Assembly: GCA_903642235.1 (NCBI GenBank)
Contig: CAHJWL010000005.1
Coordinates: 274,572-338,571, forward strand
Source of the DNA: Acidobacteriaceae bacterium
Lineage (GTDB): Bacteria > Acidobacteriota > Terriglobia > Terriglobales > Acidobacteriaceae
Direction: 5' to 3'
Length of the DNA: 64,000 nucleotides
Under the pieces are notes generated by a model. That model was given only the letters and a program-made list of their open reading frames with translations. It did not search any database and was not told where the DNA came from. A program made the translations under genes and the position numbers. Shown piece by piece: positions 1-8,437 of the stretch. Each line of letters opens with the position of its first letter. Position 1 is the stretch's first letter.

Positions 1-1
1 C

Positions 2-403
2 TCGCACCGGCTGCATGTGGCCCGGTTTGACGCGCCGACAAATCAGGCCCTCTACGGCAAATGCAACAACCCTCACGGACACGGCCACAACTACACGATC
101 GAAGTGACCCTCGCCGGACCGGTCGATGCTGTAACGGGTATGGTGACAAATCTTGCGGACCTTGATCGCTACGCGCAGACAGAGGTGATCGAGCGCTTTG
201 ATCATCAGAATCTGAATACGCTGCCGGAGTTCCGCGAGGTTGTGCCGACGACCGAAAACTTCATAACGGTGTTGGAGCAGATCTTTCGTGCATATCCTTT
301 CGCCACAGTGGAGCGGGTACACGTTGAGGAGACCGCGAGAAACTCGTTTGATCTTCTGACCGGGGCAGGAACCCAAGCGCCGCCAGCCGCGAGAGAACGA
401 TAG
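2..403 (+). CDS. 6-pyruvoyl-tetrahydropterin synthase family protein (5' end cut by window)
   Basis: Converts dihydroneopterin triphosphate, the product of the next gene FolE, into a tetrahydropterin. The reading frame is already open at base 2 (S-H-R-L-H, the first zinc-ligand region of the family), so the GTG at 17 is not the real start. The zinc/catalytic block GKCNNPHGHGHNY is intact, with the catalytic Cys three residues into it. The blocks TGMVTNLADL, FDHQNLN, VPTTENF and the glutamate of VEETARN follow in family order. Wording such as NNPHGHGHNY and VVPTTEN resembles PTPS (tetrahydrobiopterin type) more than short QueD proteins. A QueD role in queuosine synthesis cannot be excluded. 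FolE starts 12 bp downstream, suggesting one operon. Confidence 0.9.
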   Translation, partial: SHRLHVARFDAPTNQALYGKCNNPHGHGHNYTIEVTLAGPVDAVTGMVTNLADLDRYAQTEVIERFDHQNLNTLPEFREVVPTTENFITVLEQIFRAYPFATVERVHVEETARNSFDLLTGAGTQAPPAARER

Positions 404-415
404 GAGACAGGACAG

Positions 416-1162
416 ATGGAGCGGCTGAAGAGCGACGCGGAGAACGGAACAGGAACGTCGGCAGTGGGCCGGATCGACTGCATCACTACGGCCTCGACGC
501 ATCCGGAAACGAGTGGAATGCAGAGGACTTCTCCGATCGAGACCCCTGTGCCCGACGCGACGGTCTCGCAGGAGCGGCCCGGAGTTTCATTGCGGGATGC
601 CAGTTTGCGAGAGATCTATGCGGAGATCCTGGGTCGCGTGGATGACGATCCGACAAGAGACGGACTGCTGCGAACGCCGGAGAGAATGGAGAAGTCGATG
701 GCGTTCCTGACGCGCGGCTATCACCAGACCATCGAGGAGGTGCTCGGGAGTGCACTCTTCGAGGTCAACTATGACGAGATGGTCATCGTTCGGGATATTG
801 AGTTCTACTCCATGTGTGAGCACCATCTGCTTCCGTTCTACGGCAGAGCGCACATTGCCTATTTGCCGAGCGGAAAGGTCATCGGGCTGAGCAAGCTGCC
901 GCGCTTAGTGGATATGTTCGCGCGACGCTTACAGGTGCAGGAGAGACTCACGCGACAGGTGGCGGACGCGATCATCGAGACGATCCACCCGCAGGGCGTT
1001 GGCGTGATTCTGGAGGCGCAGCATCTGTGCATGATGATGCGCGGCGTGGAGAAGCAGAGCTCGATGACGACCACAAGCGCAATGTTAGGAGCGTTTCGGA
1101 CACAGACACAGACCCGCAACGAGTTTCTGTCGCTGCTCCGACGGCCGGGGTCAACCACCTAG
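416..1162 (+). CDS. folE: GTP cyclohydrolase I
   Basis: Opens GTP to 7,8-dihydroneopterin triphosphate, the first step of folate and pterin synthesis. The protein has 248 residues. Zinc ligands are visible as Cys134 and His137 in [10 protein letters not shown] and Cys205 in [10 protein letters not shown]; the helix [19 protein letters not shown] and the C-terminal [13 protein letters not shown] are typical of the unimodular FolE1 family. About 60 residues of low-complexity N-terminal extension precede the core. The ATG at 416 is backed by AGGAGACAGGACAG just upstream; an internal ATG at 518 is an alternative. It lies directly after the PTPS-like gene, so both enzymes probably serve one pterin pathway. 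Confidence 0.95.
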   Translation: MERLKSDAENGTGTSAVGRIDCITTASTHPETSGMQRTSPIETPVPDATVSQERPGVSLRDASLREIYAEILGRVDDDPTRDGLLRTPERMEKSMAFLTRGYHQTIEEVLGSALFEVNYDEMVIVRDIEFYSMCEHHLLPFYGRAHIAYLPSGKVIGLSKLPRLVDMFARRLQVQERLTRQVADAIIETIHPQGVGVILEAQHLCMMMRGVEKQSSMTTTSAMLGAFRTQTQTRNEFLSLLRRPGSTT

Positions 1163-1193
1163 TGACGAGAGCTGAAGAAACGGTGGTTGCGGT

Positions 1194-2075
1194 ATGAACG
1201 GGCTTCTGGTGTTGGATAAACCCATCGGCATGACATCGCACGATGTGGTGTCGCTGGTGCGACGGGCGACTGGAGAACGATCGGTGGGGCATCTGGGAAC
1301 GCTGGACCCCATGGCAACGGGAGTCCTGCCACTCCTGCTAGGACGCTATACGCGATTGGCACAGTTCTTTGGTCAGGCCGAAAAGGAGTATAGCGGCACA
1401 ATCCGGTTTGGCTGGGCAACGGACACCTACGACGCAGATGGTGAGCGTGTGGGAGAGGTGAAGCCGCTGGACGTCGAGCTTGATCAACTCCAACAGCTTG
1501 CGAAGCGGTTTTCAGGGGCCATGGAACAGATGCCGCCGGTGTACTCGGCGAAGAAGATCGGCGGGGTTCCCGCGCATCAGTTGGCGCGCGCCGGGAAGGA
1601 TGTTCCTGTGAAGCCCGCCCGGATTTTCATTCATCGGTTCACACTGGATGCCCTGCATGGAGCTGAGGCGAGCTTCACGATGCGCGTCTCGGCCGGCGGC
1701 TACGTTCGCTCGGTCGCGCATGAGCTGGGACAGATGGCGGGATGCGGAGCCCATCTCTCGGCTTTACGGCGGACGTATGCAGGGGACTTCGGGCTGTCAC
1801 AGAGCGTCACTCTCGAGGACATCAAAGCGCTCGCTGATGCTGACGGACGGCGCATCGCAGAACGGCTCGTGCATCCGCGTCGGCTACTGGACACCATGCC
1901 TGCGGTCACTGTGGATGAGCAGATAGCGGGAAGGATCAGAAATGGAATGCAGGTAAATGTTCCGGAGTACTCTGCCTGGCCGCTGCTGCGCGTCTTTACA
2001 GGGCCGGCTGAGTTGTTTGCAATCGGCAGGCGAATCGCGGGGACGCTGATGCAGCCGATGGTCGTGCTGGGGTAG
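1194..2075 (+). CDS. truB: tRNA pseudouridine(55) synthase TruB
   Basis: Isomerises U55 in the T-loop of tRNAs. The protein has 293 residues, close to the usual length. The N-terminus MNGLLVLDKPIGMTSHD is the family signature, and the catalytic aspartate is Asp38 in GHLGTLDPMATGVL. PPVYSAKKIGG and YVRSVAHELGQ with HLSALRRTYAGDF complete the core. The C-terminal part is a reduced PUA-like segment. It starts 31 bp after folE on the same strand; only a weak purine-rich stretch precedes the ATG, so it may be read through from the folE transcript. Confidence 0.95.
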   Translation: MNGLLVLDKPIGMTSHDVVSLVRRATGERSVGHLGTLDPMATGVLPLLLGRYTRLAQFFGQAEKEYSGTIRFGWATDTYDADGERVGEVKPLDVELDQLQQLAKRFSGAMEQMPPVYSAKKIGGVPAHQLARAGKDVPVKPARIFIHRFTLDALHGAEASFTMRVSAGGYVRSVAHELGQMAGCGAHLSALRRTYAGDFGLSQSVTLEDIKALADADGRRIAERLVHPRRLLDTMPAVTVDEQIAGRIRNGMQVNVPEYSAWPLLRVFTGPAELFAIGRRIAGTLMQPMVVLG

Positions 2076-2149
2076 GGCACGTCCGTTCTTACTCCTCGCC
2101 AGAGAGCCGCAGAGTGCAAGGCAACTCCGAGGAGCCGCGCGCTATGTGA

Positions 2150-2974
2150 TTAGTTTTTCTTCAGCAGCGGCCGTATCAGTTTCTGGACTGTGCCGGCGAC
2201 AACGATATTGCCGCGAGCGGTGGCATGCACGTTATCGGCTTGCATCATGCCGTCCACGCCATAGGCGCCTTCAAGAAGGAAGGGGATCATCGGGACTTTG
2301 TAGCGATCGGCAAGCAATGTGTAGGTCTCATTGAACTGTCGAACGTAGTCACTGCCGTAGCTTGGAGGAAGAGTAATGCCAGCCACTGCGACGAGAGTGC
2401 CGCTATCTTTCAGGCGATGAAGAATGCTGTCGAGATTTGCGCGGGTTTCTGCGATGGGCAAACCGCGCAGACCGTCATTGCCGCCAAACTCAACGACAAC
2501 CAGGGCGGGGTGCATGTCGAGGACGCGGCCGATACGAGAGAGACCATCCTTCGTGGTGTTGCCGCTTATACCCTCGTTGATGATGCGGTATCTGTAACCG
2601 GCCTGGTCCAGAGTGCGTTGCAGAACGTCTGGGTAACTCTCCCCGGGTTCAGTGCCGAAACCGGCCGTCAAGGAGTCACCGAAACAGACCAGCTTCGGCC
2701 GATGATCCTCTGCAACAGAGGTGTCGGGGGCGTCAGCGGCAGAATCGGGCGAGGCAGGCAGCACAGCGCCAGCGTTGGCTTCGCGAGAGGCCATCCGGTT
2801 GGCAGCCTGTGCGGGCACGGCCTGATCGGTGCGAGCCTGTCCGGGGGTTGCTCCCGTTGATGGCGTGGAAGAAGCGGGAACGGGAATGGCGTTTGGTGGG
2901 GGTGCGGACTTGCTGCAGGCAGTGAGACAAGGGAGGGAAGCCGCTAGAATCAAGGAGAGCCAGAGTCTGACCAT
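2150..2974 (-). CDS. TesA-like GDSL arylesterase/lysophospholipase, lipoprotein
   Basis: A periplasmic SGNH hydrolase of the TesA type, cleaving aryl or acyl esters. The start at 2974 is preferred because it gives a lipoprotein signal (MVRLWLSLIL..., lipobox LTAC, Cys20) and has GAAGAG just upstream; the frame stays open further 5' but would overlap the divergent ABC gene. Residues 21-90 are a Pro/Ala/Ser-rich linker. Catalytic blocks follow: GDSLTAG (Ser101), GISGNTT, GGND (Asn166) and DNVH (Asp247, His250). It is divergent from the YbbA/YbbP-type exporter, the same arrangement as tesA-ybbA-ybbP in E. coli. Anchoring in a membrane is inferred from the lipobox. Confidence 0.9.
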   Translation of the reverse strand: MVRLWLSLILAASLPCLTACSKSAPPPNAIPVPASSTPSTGATPGQARTDQAVPAQAANRMASREANAGAVLPASPDSAADAPDTSVAEDHRPKLVCFGDSLTAGFGTEPGESYPDVLQRTLDQAGYRYRIINEGISGNTTKDGLSRIGRVLDMHPALVVVEFGGNDGLRGLPIAETRANLDSILHRLKDSGTLVAVAGITLPPSYGSDYVRQFNETYTLLADRYKVPMIPFLLEGAYGVDGMMQADNVHATARGNIVVAGTVQKLIRPLLKKN

Positions 2975-3041
2975 CTCTTCACGGTAGCAAACCTCGCGCC
3001 ACAGTGGGGCGGACGGTAGGAGACCGGCGAAGGAGAAGAGC

Positions 3042-3851
3042 GTGGACGAGCAAGTTCGGGAAAGGCGGGAGGCAGCGGCAGCCGCAATGATCGAAGTGCT
3101 TGGCCTGCGGAAAAGTTTGCGGACGGGGACGCGTGAGCTGGAGATTCTTAAAGGAATCGAGTTTACGGTTGCAAAGGGCGAATTTGTGGCGATCATGGGG
3201 TCAAGCGGCAGCGGCAAGTCCACGCTGCTGGGACTGTTGGCCGGGCTGGATTCACCGACGAAAGGCGAGGTGCGGCTGAACGGAACCTCGATTAGCTACC
3301 TGACAGAGGACAAGCTGGCCCAGATTCGCGGAAGAACACTCGGATTTGTGTTTCAGTCGTATCAACTTATCCCTACGCTGACGGCGCTCGAGAATGTGCT
3401 TCTGCCCTATGAGCTGAATACCACGGAGACGAGCGCGAGGGGAACGGGTCTTGAGCGTGCGCGTAGTCTCCTGGAGGCCGTCGGATTACTCGATCGACTG
3501 GATCACTACCCGGTGCAGCTCTCAGGGGGAGAGCAGCAGCGGGTGGCACTGGCGCGAGCCTTCGTGCTGCGGCCGCCCATTGTGCTGGCGGATGAGCCAA
3601 CCGGAAACCTGGATAGCGTGAACGGGCAACAGGTGTTGAAGTTGCTGGTCAACCTCAACCAGGTGGAAGGGACGACGCTGGTGCTGGTGACGCATGATCC
3701 GGCGGTTGCAGCGCTTGCGCATCGGCGCATCACCTTAAAGGATGGCACCGTCATCAAGGACGAGCGAGTAAACGCGACACTTGATGAGCCATCAGGCCGA
3801 TTCGAGACGCACTCTGCGCCATCGGCCACACAGCGCAGTCTGGCGCCGTAG
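3042..3851 (+). CDS. ABC transporter ATP-binding protein, LolD/YbbA type
   Basis: Cytoplasmic ATPase that drives the adjacent FtsX-type permease. It has 269 residues with all ABC motifs: Walker A GSSGSGKST (53-61), Q-loop Gln105, signature LSGGEQQR (160-167), Walker B VLADEPT with Asp184/Glu185, D-loop GNLD and switch His218. The GTG start at 3042 has AGGAGAAG at 3031-3038; an ATG at 3087 would remove a 15-residue charged leader and also fits the family. It belongs to the MacB/LolD-like class with permeases of the FtsX fold. The permease gene follows after about 10 bp, so the two are an operon. Confidence 0.93.
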   Translation: MDEQVRERREAAAAAMIEVLGLRKSLRTGTRELEILKGIEFTVAKGEFVAIMGSSGSGKSTLLGLLAGLDSPTKGEVRLNGTSISYLTEDKLAQIRGRTLGFVFQSYQLIPTLTALENVLLPYELNTTETSARGTGLERARSLLEAVGLLDRLDHYPVQLSGGEQQRVALARAFVLRPPIVLADEPTGNLDSVNGQQVLKLLVNLNQVEGTTLVLVTHDPAVAALAHRRITLKDGTVIKDERVNATLDEPSGRFETHSAPSATQRSLAP

Positions 3852-3863
3852 GACGGGAGATTG

Positions 3864-6464
3864 ATGGCCGGACTGAGTTTTGGAACAGCACTTCGGATGG
3901 CGTCGCGGGAACTGCGCGCGGCTCGCGGAAAGTTCTTTTTTGTCATCCTGTCTGTGGCCATTGGCGTGGCCGCTCTTACCGGAGTGCGCGGATTTTCTGC
4001 TTCGTTTCGGGGGGCGCTGCTGGTGCGTGCCCGAACGATTATGGCTGCGGATCTTTCCGCGCGCATGGTGCAACAGCCGACAGCACAGGAACAGAAAAAT
4101 CTCGCAGAGTTGCAAAGCGCTGACGGCGTCCGCATGACTCCGGTGACCGAGATGCTCTCCATGGCGTCGAGCGCGAAGACGATGGATCCCTTGCTGGTGA
4201 GTCTGAAGGCAGTGGATCCGGCCGTGTACCCGTTCTACGGCAAGGTGGATCTGGCACCGGCGGGCAAGCTGGCGGCTGCACTCCAGGCCGACACAGTCGT
4301 TGTTGCGAGCGATCTTCTCCTGCGGTTGCACCTTCAGGTTGGGGATGGACTCAAGCTGGGAGACAAGGTCTTTCGCATTGCTGCGGTCGTAACGAATGAG
4401 CCGGATCGCCTGACAGGAAGCTTTGCATCCGGACCACGGGTGCTGATCTCGCGCGAGGGGCTGGAGAGCTCCGGGCTGCTGGCAGAAGGGTCACGAGCAG
4501 GACAGCGATTCCTCTTCAAGCTGCCCACGAACCCACAAGTCGATGCGGCGAGTGACACGGCCGTCGCGGCCATGAAAGATCGTCTGGTAGGCCTGCTCCC
4601 AGAGGCGCAGGTCATCGATTATCGAGAGACCAATCCGGCATTGACAGAAGGACTCGACCGATCAACCAGTCTTCTGAGCCTCATGAGCCTCGTGGCTCTG
4701 GTCCTGGGCGCAGTCGGTGTCGCGATGGCGATGCGCGCGCACTTGGCAGAGCGTCTAGACACGATCGCAATTATGAAGTCACTGGGCGCGCGGTCAGGGC
4801 AGATTGTCGGAATCTATCTGCTGCAGACGATCGTGCTGGGACTGATCGGTGGCCTGCTGGGAGTTGCACTTGGGCTGGGTGTTCAACTGGCGTTTCCCTA
4901 TCTGATTGCTCGGCTGGTGCATCTGGATGTGGCCCTCCACATTCAGGCCGTGACTGTGGTGACGGGGCTGATCGCCGGTGTGGCGACGACGTTGCTGTTC
5001 ACACTGCCGCCGCTGCTCGATATTCGCGAGGTGCGGCCGATCCTGATTCTTCGTCGCGCAATGGAGACCGAGACCGAGGGCGGCTGGCGAGGCACACTTG
5101 CGCGGCTGTGGCGACGACCGGCACAGTTGATCGCCGGCGTAGTCATCCTGGCAGGCATTGCGCTGATCGCGACGGTGCTGTCGGATTCGGCTCAGGTGGG
5201 CCGGTACTTTGCACTGGGACTGGTAAGTGTTCTGGCTGCCCTTACAGCCGTCTCGGCAACGCTGCTAGCGGTTCTGCGACGGGTGCTGGCGAGAACGCGG
5301 CTTTCGCTGCCCTCGGTCCTGCGCCATGGGTTGGCAAATCTGTATCGGCCCGGTAATCCTTCGGCTGCGCTGCTGGCTGCCCTGGGGCTGGGCGTCATGC
5401 AGGTCACAACCGTGTACCTGGTACAGCAGGCGGTCGTGAAGGAGCTGCATATCTCAGCCTCGCCGGAGCTGCCGAATGTGTTCCTGATTGACATCACGCC
5501 AGAGGAGATCGACGGCGTCCGCTCTCTCATCCAGGCGCAAAAGGTTGTAACAGCGCCAGCGGAGTTCCTACCGATTGTGAGCTCACGTATTGTCGCGATT
5601 GATGGTGTGCCGGCAGCGGAGCTGCGCCTGCGTAACTTTCCCAAGCGCATGCTGCAGTCGATCTCGCTGACATGGTCTGACACGCTCCTCTCAGGAGCGA
5701 AGGTAGAGAAAGGAACGTTCTGGACGGCCGCACAGGCGTCGATTGCGGACAAGAAGCCTCTGGTCGCGCTCGACGAGCGAGCGGCTGGCCGGCTGGCCGT
5801 GCACATCGGGTCACAGATTGTGTTTGCGGCGCAAGATGCGCAGTTTACAGCCACGGTGGCGGCGATCACGAAGGCCGATGGACAGCATGTATCCTCGCGG
5901 GCTGAGTTTGTACTGCCCCGCGCGGCTCTCGCCGGACTGCCCACGGTCTGGTATGGCGGTGTTCACTCCATGCCGGACCGTGTCGATGAACTGGTGCGCG
6001 CGCTCTACCGGAGCTACCCAACTGTGACGGTTATCAACGTGGCCGCGGCTCTCGAAACCGTACGGCAGGTTGTGGTGCAGATCACATACATTGTGCAGTT
6101 TCTCGCAGCATTCTCCATCTTTGCCGGCATCGTCATTCTGGCGAGCGCGATTGCCGGCACACGCTACCGGCGGCTGCGCGAGGTCGTCGTGCTCAAGACT
6201 TTGGGTGGAACGCGCGGGCGCATTGCAGCGATCTTCTCAATTGAGTTCGCCGTCCTTGGAGGTGTTGCGGCCCTGGTGGGAATCCTCTTTGCAAACGGAG
6301 TCGCGAAGCTGGTGCTGCACAAGATGGAGGTGATGTATGTCTTCCATCCGTTGTGGAATGTGGGCGTGCTGGTGGTGACGATGCTGCTCACGGTAGCGAC
6401 GGGATGGATCGCCAGCTACCGAGTGCTAGGGCAAAAGCCGCTTGAGGTTTTGCGGGAGGAGTAG
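3864..6464 (+). CDS. FtsX-family ABC permease, YbbP type
   Basis: Inner-membrane permease partner of the preceding ATPase, about 866 residues. The topology is that of YbbP: an N-terminal membrane helix (about residues 20-40), a large periplasmic domain, a first FtsX module around 265-390, two further hydrophobic segments near 415-470, a second periplasmic domain, and a C-terminal FtsX module from about 735 to the end. The repeated text IMKSLGAR and VLKTLGGTRGRI marks the two FtsX cores. The ATG at 3864 follows GACGGGAGA; a TTG directly before it is an equally open start. The substrate is unknown. The neighbouring esterase suggests a lipid or envelope role, which is inference only. Confidence 0.9.
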   Translation: MAGLSFGTALRMASRELRAARGKFFFVILSVAIGVAALTGVRGFSASFRGALLVRARTIMAADLSARMVQQPTAQEQKNLAELQSADGVRMTPVTEMLSMASSAKTMDPLLVSLKAVDPAVYPFYGKVDLAPAGKLAAALQADTVVVASDLLLRLHLQVGDGLKLGDKVFRIAAVVTNEPDRLTGSFASGPRVLISREGLESSGLLAEGSRAGQRFLFKLPTNPQVDAASDTAVAAMKDRLVGLLPEAQVIDYRETNPALTEGLDRSTSLLSLMSLVALVLGAVGVAMAMRAHLAERLDTIAIMKSLGARSGQIVGIYLLQTIVLGLIGGLLGVALGLGVQLAFPYLIARLVHLDVALHIQAVTVVTGLIAGVATTLLFTLPPLLDIREVRPILILRRAMETETEGGWRGTLARLWRRPAQLIAGVVILAGIALIATVLSDSAQVGRYFALGLVSVLAALTAVSATLLAVLRRVLARTRLSLPSVLRHGLANLYRPGNPSAALLAALGLGVMQVTTVYLVQQAVVKELHISASPELPNVFLIDITPEEIDGVRSLIQAQKVVTAPAEFLPIVSSRIVAIDGVPAAELRLRNFPKRMLQSISLTWSDTLLSGAKVEKGTFWTAAQASIADKKPLVALDERAAGRLAVHIGSQIVFAAQDAQFTATVAAITKADGQHVSSRAEFVLPRAALAGLPTVWYGGVHSMPDRVDELVRALYRSYPTVTVINVAAALETVRQVVVQITYIVQFLAAFSIFAGIVILASAIAGTRYRRLREVVVLKTLGGTRGRIAAIFSIEFAVLGGVAALVGILFANGVAKLVLHKMEVMYVFHPLWNVGVLVVTMLLTVATGWIASYRVLGQKPLEVLREE

Positions 6465-6561
6465 ACCTCCACGGCTGCACGGCAGCAAGGGAACACCTCT
6501 GTTCTTCGCATTTCAGAGTGAGTCAACAGCTCGTGTCCAACACTCCAGCGAAAGATCGAAG

Positions 6562-8154
6562 TTATGCTTCCGCCGCAATCCGCTTCAGTTCAGGAAGAAC
6601 GCTGCCGAGGGCGATCGGCCTCGCGTCCGGTGTGCCGAGGGCAAAGTAGACATCGCTGTAGAGGCGGAAGAGGCGATCGTAGACCATGACCGCGTGTGGG
6701 TCTGGAACGAAGGTGCGGTAAGGAAGGCACATCGCCTGCTGGGCGGCTTCAAGGGTAGGAAAAGTACCAGCAGCGAGATGAGCGAAGATGCCGGAGCCAA
6801 GCGAGGTGGGCACGCCGTCGGGCACGAGGACCGGCTTGTTGAGGACATTGGCGTAGACCTGGTTGAGAACGGCGTTCTGCTGCGGGATGCCGCCGGCGTT
6901 GATGACGCGCAGGATAGGAACGCCGCCTGAAGCCATGCGCTCGAGGATGACGCGTGTGTGAAGGGCCGTGCCTTCGATGGCGGCGAAGAGCTCGTCTTCC
7001 GCGGTGTGGAGAAGATTCCAGCCGAGGGTAATGCCGCCAAGGTCAGCATTGACAAGCACAGTGCGGTCACCGTTATCCCACGAGAGGCGAAGCAGCCCGG
7101 TCTGGCCAGATTTATAACGAGCGAGGTTCGAGGCGAGAGTTTTGACCGTCGTTCCAGCGCGACGGGCAATGGCCTCAAAGATGTCGCCCGTGGCGGAAAG
7201 GCCGGCTTCAACGCCGACGAAGTCAGGATGGACGGAGCCGGGAACAACGCCGCACATCCCAGCGATGAGAGAGGCGTGCTCTTCGATGGCGATGATGCAG
7301 GTAGAGGTGCCGACGACGTTGACGACGTCACCGACCCGGCAGCCGGCTCCGATCGCGTCCCAGTGGGCGTCAAAGGCGCCGACTGGGACAGGTATGCCGG
7401 CACGGAGGCCGAGCCGGGCGGCCCAGTGCGTGTCTAGACGGCCCGCAATCCGGTCGCTGGTGAGGTACTCTCCGGCGAGCTTCTCGCGGATGTTGTCAAA
7501 GAGGGGATCAAGGGCGGAGAGAAACTGCTGCGGGGGCAGACCGCCCCATCTCGGATTCCACATCCATTTGTGCCCCATCGCGCAGGCGCTGCGTTTCGCG
7601 GCGGCGGGTGAGAAGACGCCGCAGAGAGTCGCGGCAACCATGTCGCAGTGTTCAAAGGCCGAGGCAAAAGCAGCACGCTTGTCAGGGTTGTGGCGGAGCC
7701 AGTGCAGCAGCTTGGCGAACCCCCACTCATGCGAGTAGACACCGCCGCACCACTCGATAGCTTCAAGGTTCTGCTGGCGGGCGAGAGCGGTGATCTCGGC
7801 GGCTTCGTGCTTCGCGCGATGGTCGCACCAGAGATAGTAGTCGTCGAGCGGCTGCATCGCGGCATCGACGAAGACCACACTCGAGCCTGTGGTGTCGAGC
7901 GCGATAGCTGCGATGGACCCGCCGTCGATGCCGGCCTGCGCGACGACGTCGCGTGTGGCTTGGGCCAGAGCATTCATCTGGTCGGCATGCGATTGGGTGG
8001 CCTGATCGGGGTCCTGGCGCGATCGCTTCAACGGGTACTCGGCGACCGCTGTGGCAAGGCGGCCGCGCGCTCTTCCCGAGGAGCCGAGAGCGCTGTTAAG
8101 CAGGGTCACACGAACGCTCAGGGTTCCAAAGTCAACTCCGGCCACAACGCTCAT
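6562..8154 (-). CDS. araB: Ribulokinase
   Basis: Phosphorylates L-ribulose to L-ribulose 5-phosphate in arabinose catabolism. It is an FGGY-family kinase of 530 residues. The N-terminus MSVVAGVDFGTLSVR is the ATPase phosphate-1 motif; DTTGSSVVFVD, LWCDHRAKHEA, CDMVAATLCG and the catalytic-Asp region GAFDAHWDAIGAG follow. The HKWMWNPRWGGLP stretch is characteristic of AraB rather than xylulokinase. The upstream extension to 8256 is rejected because it has no family similarity. No araA or araD lies in the window, but a GH51 arabinofuranosidase is 15 kb away. It is divergent from the DUF1338 gene and convergent with the YbbP-type permease gene. Confidence 0.92.
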   Translation of the reverse strand: MSVVAGVDFGTLSVRVTLLNSALGSSGRARGRLATAVAEYPLKRSRQDPDQATQSHADQMNALAQATRDVVAQAGIDGGSIAAIALDTTGSSVVFVDAAMQPLDDYYLWCDHRAKHEAAEITALARQQNLEAIEWCGGVYSHEWGFAKLLHWLRHNPDKRAAFASAFEHCDMVAATLCGVFSPAAAKRSACAMGHKWMWNPRWGGLPPQQFLSALDPLFDNIREKLAGEYLTSDRIAGRLDTHWAARLGLRAGIPVPVGAFDAHWDAIGAGCRVGDVVNVVGTSTCIIAIEEHASLIAGMCGVVPGSVHPDFVGVEAGLSATGDIFEAIARRAGTTVKTLASNLARYKSGQTGLLRLSWDNGDRTVLVNADLGGITLGWNLLHTAEDELFAAIEGTALHTRVILERMASGGVPILRVINAGGIPQQNAVLNQVYANVLNKPVLVPDGVPTSLGSGIFAHLAAGTFPTLEAAQQAMCLPYRTFVPDPHAVMVYDRLFRLYSDVYFALGTPDARPIALGSVLPELKRIAAEA

Positions 8155-8437
8155 GACTCTCCGTAACGGCGTTCGCCGGGTAAGCGTAATCTTGCCACAC
8201 TCCCGGCATGCCTTGCCGCTGGAGCGGCGCGTGAGAGTCCGTACATCCACAGCCATCTGGTGTGCGGCGCATTCGAAAGCTCTCTGTCATATCCGCATCT
8301 TGTGTGTGCACGGCTCGGCGTATATGTTGGTGTGCGTAGGAAAGCCTGTCCTTCCTATGCAGCGGAACGTCGTCCTCATGCACGTTCCAGGTTTGAGTTG
8401 GACGGGGGATGCGCTTCAGCATCAGAAAGAAGAAAAT
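8155..8437. promoter_or_regulatory. Divergent intergenic region between araB and the DUF1338 operon, with an inverted repeat
   Basis: This 283-bp non-coding region must carry the promoters for araB (leftward) and the lysine-type operon (rightward). The clearest element is an inverted repeat at 8334-8344 / 8351-8360 (GCGTAGGAAAG and CTTCCTATGC, spacer CCTGTC), 78 bp before the DUF1338 start. It could be an operator for a dimeric regulator or a small hairpin in the leader. No regulator gene adjoins it. I cannot assign a -35/-10 pair with confidence. Confidence 0.35.
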
